Position numbers and translations under genes: made by a program. From Aquiflexum gelatinilyticum (GTDB lineage: Bacteria > Bacteroidota > Bacteroidia > Cytophagales > Cyclobacteriaceae): a stretch of DNA of 64,000 bases. The notes under the pieces were generated by a model that saw nothing but the letters and a program-made list of their open reading frames with translations, had not been told where the DNA came from and searched no databases. Where the stretch lies: assembly GCF_024741135.1 (NCBI RefSeq), contig NZ_JANSUY010000011.1, positions 1-64,000 of the forward strand, given 5' to 3'. Positions 54,763 through 62,416 of the stretch are shown in pieces; position 1 is the stretch's first letter, and each line of letters opens with the position of its first letter.

Positions 54763-57700
54763 TCATTTTTTACCTAAAGGGAGTATTACCACAACCTTTG
54801 TCCCGTGTTCTTTGACACTTTTGATGGCAATACTTCCCCCTAAGATATCAACGAGATTTTTGGTAATCGCAAGTCCCAACCCGGTTCCTTCATATATCCT
54901 ACTGTTTCCTTTACTTTCCTGCTCAAAGGGATTGAACAAAATCTTCTGAAAATCCTCGCTCATACCGATTCCCTGATCGGTAACAGTGAGCTCAATCTTA
55001 TCTTCAATCCCCTTTAATCTCACAGTAATCATGCCTTTTTCAGAATATTTGATGGCATTACCTACCAGGTTATTGATAATCATCTCAAAGTATCTTTGGT
55101 CTATCAAGCCCTTCAAAGGTTGGGTTTCATATTTCACTGATAAAAGTAGCCCCTTTCTCACAGCAAGACCTTTCAAGGGCAAAAGTATTGTAGCCAATAA
55201 ATCGTTGATATTGGAATCTTTGTAGAGGACTTCCAGTTTTTTTGCTTCAATCCGAGAAAGGTCGAGGATACTGTTAATGGTACTCAATAACCTTTCGCCC
55301 GATTCTTGAATGATTTCAAGTTGGGAAATCAAATTAGAATCATTTTGACGCTGCAGGATGATATTTTCGGTACTACCCAAAATACCATTGAGCGGAGTTC
55401 TGATCTCGTGGCTGATATTGGACAGGAAGTTGGATTTGAGCTTATTTGCCTCCTCGGCTTTTTCTTTAGCGATTTGGAGTCCCTTTTCATATGCCTTTTT
55501 TTCGGTAATGTCCCTGAATATTGTCAAAATCAAAGGATCACCTGCGAAATCAGACTTTAATCTCGCTACATAAAGTTCAATTTCTTTGGAACCACCCTTC
55601 AAGGGCATTTTGACCTCTAAAGTAATACCCTTGCCCTCTTCCCTACTAATACCTTCTTGGATGATGCTTTTTTTACTCTTATAATATTCAGGATCAGAAA
55701 AGATATCTGATAAATAACCCTCCTCAAGAACTTCTTCCGGTAAAGAAACCAGTTTGGAAAGACTTGGATTGACAGCAATTATTTTTCCTTCATCAGTGGA
55801 AAGCAATAATCCATCTTTTGAACTGTTCCATACATTTCTAAATTGGTCTTCAGTATTAAAAACCTCCTTTGTTTTTTCAGCAATGGTTTTTTTCAGCAAT
55901 CCCTGCTTTCTGAATGAATTGAGTAAAGTATTGAAAAGAAAGCCGATTAGGAGAAAAACAAATAGTATCAGAACCACAAACCAAGCCTGAAGATAAACAG
56001 GCTTTAAAATTCTGAATTCCTCCGAAACCTCCACCTGAGAAAAAAAATCACCGTCAATCCCTGCCTGCAGCAACAGCCTATACTTTCCGGAGGGTAGGTT
56101 ATTAAATATCAAAAAATTATCCCTTGGATTTGTTATTTCTATCCAATCATCCTGAATCCCTTCAAGTTTGTATCTTATGACAAGATTGTTTGGCTGAAGA
56201 AATGTAACTGCTCTGAAGGTGATTTCAATGTTGTTGTTGCCAAAAGGAATATTATTCAGGTCAATATTTCTACTATCTGATCCGATAACATTGATGGAAA
56301 CAATCTTTACCAAAGGAGTAGTGACGCTTTCAGCATTTTCTTCCGGTATAAATAAAGAAAGCCCTTTGCTTGTACCAATCCAAACCCGCTTATTGTCTCC
56401 TTCTATGAGTGCTCCTCTATTTGCTTCCAAACCTGAGAGCCCACTTATTTCAGTATAATGATTAGACTTTCCATCCTTGATCCGAAAAACACCTTTATCA
56501 GTACCTACCCACAAAAAACCATCTGAATCTTTAAGTAAAGCATAAACCGGCCTGGTAATGATACCATCGTCTACATGAAAATAATCAAGTTTACCATTAC
56601 AATAGTGTTTGAGGCCATTCTCAGTAGCAAGAATCAGGCAGCCATTTTCCTCTTCAAGAAAATCAAACCCGACAGCGGATACGAAGTTTTCTTTTTCTTT
56701 CAATCCTTCAGAGAAAGTTGTATTACTCCCCTGCATGAAAATTACCCTTCCATCTTTCAGTTTTCCAGTCTTCCTGATAAAAATCTGAGATTGATCAAGT
56801 TTCTTCAAAACTTCCTTGGTGATATTCCTTTTGAAAAGACTGGATTTTCTATCTGTGATGGAAGAAATATACAGATTCTCCCTTGCTGCAATATAAAGGC
56901 TGTCCCCTACAACCCTGACTGAGGTAACAAATGCTTGATCCGGACTCTGTTCAAATTCTATTTTTGAAGTCTTTGGATCGAATCTACCCAACCCTTTTAA
57001 GTTGGATGATATCCAAACAATACCATTTTTGTCCCTATCAAAATTTGTTATCCTGAACTTTGGGTGACCGACCAATCTTTGGTCTCCATAAATTGTCTGG
57101 ACTTTTTCATTCCCCTTCCAAATTTGCAACCCATTATTGTACCCCATCAAATACTTGGCAGAATCTAATTTGATAATCGCGGTGACCTCATCATCCAACA
57201 ATGTTTTTGAACTGTAGTTGATAAACCTCAGGGAATTGATATTGGCCAAACCACGATTGGAAGCTATCCATTTTATCCCTTCTCTGTCAACAAGAAAACT
57301 ATAAATAAAATAGGCTTTGAGAATGTTATAAGAGTCAATTTCAAGGCTTTTGTCAAGAATAGGATCATACTTGTAAAGCTGTGAATTATAGTTATAATAG
57401 ACCCTTCCTTTGTAAACCTGAAGATGACTGAAATCCACTACGCTAAATATGTCCCTTTCAAAATTTTGTCTCAATATTGTCTCCGGAGAATCGAAGGACT
57501 TGCCAAATGCCAAAAAATCCAGCCCAAGAAAATAATATCCATTTCTTACCTCGTCATAGGCTATGTGCTGAACCAAGGCAGGTAAGTTCTCCCCTTTAAA
57601 AGAAAATGGCAGCAATCGACCTCCCTGAAAAATAAAAGACTTGTATCTGAATAAAATTAGTAACCCCTCTTTTGTCAAAAGATCTGATTTATACAACCCT

Positions 57701-58203
57701 GAAACACTAAAATCAAAATCCTGAGAATTCCATATTTTGTCATTTTCACCCTTTGAAAACAACTTTTTATCTGTAAATAACAGGTATACCCATCCTTCCT
57801 CAGTTTTTTTTGGAAGGAAAAGTAAATGGTTTTGGGTATCGGTATCAGAAAGGTTTTCATTGAAATCAAACTCCTCCCACAATCCATTTTTATAAAAAAA
57901 AGCTTTTGGTTTATTAACCAGGTTACTAATCCAAATCCTATCTTCTTCATCTTTAAATATCCTGACTTCAAAACTCAGCTGATCCTGAATTTCAACCGGA
58001 ATCGGATAAGTAAAAAAACCATCAGAATAAAAAACTCCCAACGAAGTATTAAACCAAATTAGACCTTCATTGTCTTGGATCACCTGATAGATGATATCAG
58101 ATGGTAAATCGACACCTTTGATCTGATTGTTGAATTGGAAGGTTTGGGAAATCCCCATTTTCGTAATCAAAACAAAGAAAATAAAGAGCAGCGCTTTTTT
58201 CAT
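54763..58203 (-). CDS. Reg_prop sensor histidine kinase (no DNA-binding or receiver domain)
   Basis: The 1146-residue protein has a signal peptide (1-22), a periplasmic double beta-propeller of Reg_prop repeats (about 25-640; units such as DNEGLIWFNTSLGVF, DSDGFLWVGTDKGVF), a Y_Y_Y domain (about 660-740), one membrane helix (about 750-775), a PAS domain (about 800-910), HisKA with FLSNISHEIRTPLNGIL and an HATPase domain (GIGMSEDFQKILFNPFEQ, GTGLGLAITKNLV). It resembles the periplasmic half of hybrid two-component systems but ends after the kinase. It may pass phosphate to the receiver of the neighbouring REC-kinase. GTG three codons upstream is less likely as start. Confidence 0.93.
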   Translation of the reverse strand: MKKALLFIFFVLITKMGISQTFQFNNQIKGVDLPSDIIYQVIQDNEGLIWFNTSLGVFYSDGFFTYPIPVEIQDQLSFEVRIFKDEEDRIWISNLVNKPKAFFYKNGLWEEFDFNENLSDTDTQNHLLFLPKKTEEGWVYLLFTDKKLFSKGENDKIWNSQDFDFSVSGLYKSDLLTKEGLLILFRYKSFIFQGGRLLPFSFKGENLPALVQHIAYDEVRNGYYFLGLDFLAFGKSFDSPETILRQNFERDIFSVVDFSHLQVYKGRVYYNYNSQLYKYDPILDKSLEIDSYNILKAYFIYSFLVDREGIKWIASNRGLANINSLRFINYSSKTLLDDEVTAIIKLDSAKYLMGYNNGLQIWKGNEKVQTIYGDQRLVGHPKFRITNFDRDKNGIVWISSNLKGLGRFDPKTSKIEFEQSPDQAFVTSVRVVGDSLYIAARENLYISSITDRKSSLFKRNITKEVLKKLDQSQIFIRKTGKLKDGRVIFMQGSNTTFSEGLKEKENFVSAVGFDFLEEENGCLILATENGLKHYCNGKLDYFHVDDGIITRPVYALLKDSDGFLWVGTDKGVFRIKDGKSNHYTEISGLSGLEANRGALIEGDNKRVWIGTSKGLSLFIPEENAESVTTPLVKIVSINVIGSDSRNIDLNNIPFGNNNIEITFRAVTFLQPNNLVIRYKLEGIQDDWIEITNPRDNFLIFNNLPSGKYRLLLQAGIDGDFFSQVEVSEEFRILKPVYLQAWFVVLILFVFLLIGFLFNTLLNSFRKQGLLKKTIAEKTKEVFNTEDQFRNVWNSSKDGLLLSTDEGKIIAVNPSLSKLVSLPEEVLEEGYLSDIFSDPEYYKSKKSIIQEGISREEGKGITLEVKMPLKGGSKEIELYVARLKSDFAGDPLILTIFRDITEKKAYEKGLQIAKEKAEEANKLKSNFLSNISHEIRTPLNGILGSTENIILQRQNDSNLISQLEIIQESGERLLSTINSILDLSRIEAKKLEVLYKDSNINDLLATILLPLKGLAVRKGLLLSVKYETQPLKGLIDQRYFEMIINNLVGNAIKYSEKGMITVRLKGIEDKIELTVTDQGIGMSEDFQKILFNPFEQESKGNSRIYEGTGLGLAITKNLVDILGGSIAIKSVKEHGTKVVVILPLGKK

Positions 58204-58279
58204 AGGGGTCACGTACGCCGTCTAAATTAGAAAAAGATACGGATAGTGTAAATTAATTGGATATTGTTTCCTTTTTCTT

Positions 58280-58309
58280 TTTGTGGTCGGGCTGAATCGT
58301 CTATTTTTG
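58280..58309 (+). promoter_or_regulatory. sucD promoter
   Basis: TTTG (58280-58283), 18 bases, TATTTTTG (58302-58309): exact elements with a slightly short spacer. Start of transcription about 16 bases before the sucD ATG. Confidence 0.7.
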
Positions 58310-58331
58310 TGCAAACTATAAAAATCGAATC

Positions 58332-59213
58332 ATGAGTGTTTTAGTCAATAAAGATTCCAAAATTATTGTGCAGGGCTTTACCGGCTCGGAAGGTTCTTTT
58401 CACGCACAGCAAATGATCGAATACGGAACCAACGTAGTTGGCGGAGTCACTCCAGGAAAAGGCGGCACAAGCCACTTGGAAAGACCGGTTTTTAACTCGG
58501 TGGAAGAAGCTGTCCAAAAGACAGGAGCAAATACCTCCATCATTTTTGTACCACCGGCATTCGCTGCTGACGCCATCATGGAAGCTGCTGACGCAGGCAT
58601 CAAAGTAATCATCACCATCACCGAGGGGATTCCTGTGGCAGACATGATGCGAGCCAAACCATATATCAAGGAAAGAGGTGCGACGCTTATAGGACCTAAC
58701 TGTCCGGGTGTCATCACTCCGGGAGAAGCCAAAGTCGGCATCATGCCGGGCTTTGTATTCAAAAAAGGAAGAATTGGGATTGTATCCAAATCGGGAACTT
58801 TGACCTACGAGGCTGCGGATCAAATCGCCAAAGCAGGCCTCGGTGTATCCACGGCCATCGGTATCGGAGGAGATCCGATCATCGGAACTTCTACTAAAGA
58901 TGCTGTACAACTGTTAATGGAAGACCCTGAGACTGATGCCATCGTGATGATAGGAGAAATCGGCGGAAATTACGAAGCCGATGCTGCAAGATGGATTAGA
59001 GAAAACGGAAATAAAAAGCCTGTTGTAGGATTTATTGCTGGTCAGACTGCGCCTCCGGGTCGTAGAATGGGGCACGCAGGTGCCATCATCGGTGGTGCTG
59101 ACGATACTGCAATAGCCAAAATGCGCATTATGGCTGAAAACGGAATACATGTTGCTGAATCTCCTGCTGAAATCGGCGCTGTGATGGCGAAGGTTTTGGG
59201 AGTTACAGCATAA
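58332..59213 (+). CDS. sucD: succinyl-CoA synthetase (ADP/GDP-forming), alpha subunit
   Basis: The 293-residue alpha subunit of the TCA-cycle enzyme converts succinyl-CoA to succinate with formation of ATP or GTP. The phosphorylated histidine is His248 in [12 protein letters not shown]; the CoA-binding Rossmann part has [15 protein letters not shown] and [10 protein letters not shown]. Length is normal. The beta subunit sucC is not adjacent, usual in Bacteroidota. Own promoter and terminator. Confidence 0.97.
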   Translation: MSVLVNKDSKIIVQGFTGSEGSFHAQQMIEYGTNVVGGVTPGKGGTSHLERPVFNSVEEAVQKTGANTSIIFVPPAFAADAIMEAADAGIKVIITITEGIPVADMMRAKPYIKERGATLIGPNCPGVITPGEAKVGIMPGFVFKKGRIGIVSKSGTLTYEAADQIAKAGLGVSTAIGIGGDPIIGTSTKDAVQLLMEDPETDAIVMIGEIGGNYEADAARWIRENGNKKPVVGFIAGQTAPPGRRMGHAGAIIGGADDTAIAKMRIMAENGIHVAESPAEIGAVMAKVLGVTA

Positions 59214-59269
59214 TCAATACATTGATCTTGAAACCTAATATTTATTGATATTGGATATTTGGATATTAA

Positions 59270-59307
59270 AAAAAACCGTTCTGATTGATTTCAGAGCGGT
59301 TTTTTTG
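59270..59307. terminator. terminator after sucD
   Basis: AACCGTTCTGA and TCAGAGCGGTT (one G-T pair) around TTGATT, flanked by A-rich and T7 tracts; works in both directions, also for the small gene at 59356. Confidence 0.88.
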
Positions 59308-59355
59308 CTTTCAATTTTAATTGGAAACTGATCCAAAAAACTTATCGCGAATTGG

Positions 59356-59625
59356 TTATTCTTCAACGATATCCAAATGATGTTTTTTCTCGAACTGATC
59401 TCTTTTCGTTTGAAATCTTTCAATTTCTGAATTGACCATATCTAAAGATTCATTATAACGGGAAAACAATTCCCCTATGTTTTTTTCCATTTCGCCAAAA
59501 TTAAACTGCATGGCATCTACCTGAAGTTGAGAGGCCTTTTCTACCATGGCGATTTGACTGTTTTTGAGATCTTCCATCAACATCAAAGCCCTATCCATTT
59601 TTACTAATTTCTCTCTGTTATCCAT
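59356..59625 (-). CDS. small coiled-coil protein, unknown role
   Basis: The 89-residue soluble protein is almost all helix, with heptad spacing over most of its length (MDRALMLMEDLKNSQIAMVE, MEKNIGELFSRYNESLDMVN). No signal or membrane segment, no cysteine. Family not recognised. ATG at 59625 is chosen over a TTG ten codons earlier. It shares a bidirectional terminator with sucD. Confidence 0.72.
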   Translation of the reverse strand: MDNREKLVKMDRALMLMEDLKNSQIAMVEKASQLQVDAMQFNFGEMEKNIGELFSRYNESLDMVNSEIERFQTKRDQFEKKHHLDIVEE

Positions 59626-60066
59626 TTTATTTGATTTTTTCAATAAATCATACAATAACCATTCCTAAGTCATATTTTAAATGGTTTTTGTTTTAATTGA
59701 GACTTAAGATTTGAGACAGGAGACAGGAGACTTTGGGAGCATCTTATGGTAAAAGTCTACCTGAATTAAGACTTAGATAAAAAAGTAAGGTAGATATTAA
59801 ATACAAGTGCCTCTGATAAAACTTGCCATTTGGCCAAATTTCAATTTTGCGGTGGACGAACCAACTTTATAACCTTAAAACTTTATCAATTTTTAAATTT
59901 ATCAATCTTAAAACTCTTTTTTTCCAATTTTTAGGTTAAAATGCCAATGATTTAATAGTAGCATTAATCGGGTCAAAAAACCAAAGTATCTTCAAATGGT
60001 TTTCCTACAAACCAGATTAAAAACTTTACACCCTGTTTTGAATTCTTTATTATTTTTGGAGTCCTT
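59626..60066. other. intergenic region with short repeats
   Basis: Holds a 7-bp tandem repeat GAGACAG (two copies plus GAGAC, 59713-59731) and an imperfect A/T repeat built on CTTTATCAATTTT/CTTAAAACT (about 59870-59920). TATTTTTG at 60051-60058 is a -7 match but would give an almost leaderless TPR-gene mRNA. No gene. Confidence 0.5.
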
Positions 60067-61881
60067 ATGATGCTGAGAAACCCTTTCGCCCAAATCTGTT
60101 TTTTAATTTTACTCTTCACAAGATTTTTCTCTCCTGTATTGGCCCAGGAACCCGAAAAACTGGGACTTGACCCCGATAAGTGGGCAGTGGAATTAAATAA
60201 AACCAATATGGATGAAGAAGTTAACTACCTGGGAAGTTTGATCGATCAATTGGTTGAAGTGGATAGTCTTCGGGCAATTCAGTTTTTGGATTCCCTTGAA
60301 AATTCCCCCGAGGCAAAGGGACATTATTTCAAAACCCATTTTTGTATGGCCAAAGCAGAGGTCATTTACGATAAATTTGCCGGATATGACAAGTATAAGG
60401 ATCGTAGGGCAGAAGCATTAATACCTATCAAAGAACAGTTGATGAAACTGTACGCCGATGCTCTTGAAGCTGCATATCATACTGAAAATGAAGGAAAGAT
60501 AGGTTGGGTAAACTTTTATTCCGCACGCCGAATGCTTCATTTTGGAGAAATAGCCTGGGCGGTGATGTACTCCAAAAACGGAGTGGATCTTTTTGAAAAG
60601 ATAAACTATCCCCTTGAGCCACCTGTATATACTGAGCTGGGAGAATTGCTGCTTCAGGTAAAGGAATATGACGAATCGATTCACTATGGCAAAAAAGGAA
60701 TCGCTGCCTGGAAAATACTCAATTATGAAAACGAATATGATGCCCCCTATAAATTCAAGGTTAGGGCTTTCAATACGATTGGCTCCAGCTTTTCCAAAAA
60801 AAACGAATACGATTCTGCTATTAGCTACCTGAATCAGGCACTTCTAATAGCAAAAGATAATAAAGATAAAGGGTTAGAAGGAAGGGTTTTGGGCAATATT
60901 GGTAGAATCCTCTATGTACAGGCTAACTTTGATACAGCTTGGGCCTTATTCCAAACCGAATACCAATATAGTATGCTCGATAGTGCTTTAAACGAAGCTG
61001 CCAATGCATCTCAATGGATGGCCAAGGCAAATCTGGCCAGGGGAAATAAGCTTGCGGCTTTAGCCGAAGCAAAGGAAGCCCTTCGGCTACTAAGACTTTG
61101 GCCCAATGGACAATACCGGCGTGATACCTATTATACCCTCAAACAAATACATCGGGAATTGGGCAACTATGATAGTGCATTTTATTACAGCGACCGCTAT
61201 ATTTTACTAAATGATTCTCTGGAAAAAGAAGTGGCTACAAGCAGCCTTGCTATTTCTAAAGCAAGATTAAACAGCGAGGAAAGCCGTTACAAGATTCAAA
61301 AAATAAATAAAGAAAAAGAAAGACAGTTATTCATTAGAAATACAATAATTGCTGCAATTGTTGCTTTGGGTCTTTTTGTATTAATGATCGTAAACAGGGG
61401 CAGATTGAAAAACAAGCTGGCGCTCGAAAAAGCAGAAAGCGAAAAAATGCTGATGGAGCAGGAAATACAATCAGCAAAAGAACAAATTAACAGCTTTACC
61501 TCCCATATCATTGAGAAAACCAACCTAATTGAAAAGCTTGAAGAGCAGGTAAACGGCAAGAACGCAAGCTCCGAACACCAAATGATTATTGCTGCATTAA
61601 GTCAGCAAACCATACTAACGGAAGATGACTGGTTGAAATTCAAATCACTTTTCGATAAAATTTATCCTTCCTTTTTCCAGAAACTAAAAAAAACCGCACC
61701 TGAAATAACCGTTGCCGAACAGCGGATGGCCGCTCTTACACGCATCCAATTGACCAGCAAACAAATGGCTGCCATGCTAGGTATCTCAGTGGATAGTGTT
61801 CATAAAACACGGCAACGCCTGAGGCAGCGACTTCAATTCAGTTCTGATACCAATCTCGACGAATACATTTCGGGTATTTGA
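60067..61881 (+). CDS. TPR-membrane-HTH regulator
   Basis: The 604-residue protein has a signal peptide (1-27, ending VLAQ), a tetratricopeptide solenoid outside the cytoplasm (about 60-400; EYDSAISYLNQALLIAKDNKD is the clearest unit), one membrane helix (about 417-436), a coiled coil (445-500) and a C-terminal LuxR-type helix-turn-helix (about 555-604: TSKQMAAMLGISVDSVHKTRQRLRQRL). This is a one-piece transmembrane transcription factor type frequent in Bacteroidota. It stands directly upstream of the small membrane gene and the HYR giant gene and may control them. Confidence 0.9.
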   Translation: MMLRNPFAQICFLILLFTRFFSPVLAQEPEKLGLDPDKWAVELNKTNMDEEVNYLGSLIDQLVEVDSLRAIQFLDSLENSPEAKGHYFKTHFCMAKAEVIYDKFAGYDKYKDRRAEALIPIKEQLMKLYADALEAAYHTENEGKIGWVNFYSARRMLHFGEIAWAVMYSKNGVDLFEKINYPLEPPVYTELGELLLQVKEYDESIHYGKKGIAAWKILNYENEYDAPYKFKVRAFNTIGSSFSKKNEYDSAISYLNQALLIAKDNKDKGLEGRVLGNIGRILYVQANFDTAWALFQTEYQYSMLDSALNEAANASQWMAKANLARGNKLAALAEAKEALRLLRLWPNGQYRRDTYYTLKQIHRELGNYDSAFYYSDRYILLNDSLEKEVATSSLAISKARLNSEESRYKIQKINKEKERQLFIRNTIIAAIVALGLFVLMIVNRGRLKNKLALEKAESEKMLMEQEIQSAKEQINSFTSHIIEKTNLIEKLEEQVNGKNASSEHQMIIAALSQQTILTEDDWLKFKSLFDKIYPSFFQKLKKTAPEITVAEQRMAALTRIQLTSKQMAAMLGISVDSVHKTRQRLRQRLQFSSDTNLDEYISGI

Positions 61882-61972
61882 TCCCTTTGCAAGCTCATAA
61901 GACAATGAGGCGTTGTTAAGACAAGTTTATTTACTTATAAGTTATTGATTATTAATTTTTTACATTTTTTAC

Positions 61973-61991
61973 TGTCCGGTCTTTGTCCGGT
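61973..61991 (+). promoter_or_regulatory. tandem operator-like repeat TGTCCGGT
   Basis: TGTCCGGT at 61973-61980 and again at 61984-61991, spaced 11 bases, one helical turn, so both face the same side of DNA. It lies about 110 bases upstream of the 62099 gene and 90 bases after the TPR-HTH gene. Confidence 0.5.
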
Positions 61992-62098
61992 GCATTTAAG
62001 CTTTTCACATACACTTGTCAGTATTTTGTCGTCCCAAAAACTTTGTTCGTCCTGAAATTACTTACTTCTTGTTTCGTGATTAACTATTGGATGGAGTT

Positions 62099-62215
62099 AT
62101 GGAAAAGAAAGATTGGATACTCTTTGTATGGATTATCGTAGTCCTAATCCTCATCCTTTTTGTGTATTTCATTTTCGAAAAGCGGATTGAGGCAATACCG
62201 GATAATATCAAGTGA
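62099..62215 (+). CDS. 38-residue single-helix membrane protein
   Basis: The frame encodes a charged MEKKDW, one long hydrophobic helix (about residues 7-26, ILFVWIIVVLILILFVYFIF) and a charged tail EKRIEAIPDNIK. This is a classic bacterial small membrane protein. It is too short for standard gene finders. The region upstream carries the TGTCCGGT repeats. Function unknown; it may modulate the TPR regulator or the secretion of the next gene's product. Confidence 0.6.
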   Translation: MEKKDWILFVWIIVVLILILFVYFIFEKRIEAIPDNIK

Positions 62216-62416
62216 TAAATGCCGATATCCAAATTATCATCGCTTGGTCAGCTGAAAAAGCCGGGTTGCTTTATAGGCTTAGTTCTTTTTAAGGATGAAG
62301 AGTTAAATAAAATAGACAGGTTATTTTAAGTGCCTTTTTCAAAAAATTCGACACGCATATAAATTATTTTAACGATAACCATTTCGGTTTACAGCCGAAC
62401 ATAAAAACCAAGAAGT

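Noticed and set aside
62219-62329. 36-codon frame just after the small membrane gene
   Set aside because: Its start is only 3 bases beyond the previous stop, so coupling is possible, but the sequence shows no domain, signal or membrane segment. Left uncalled.
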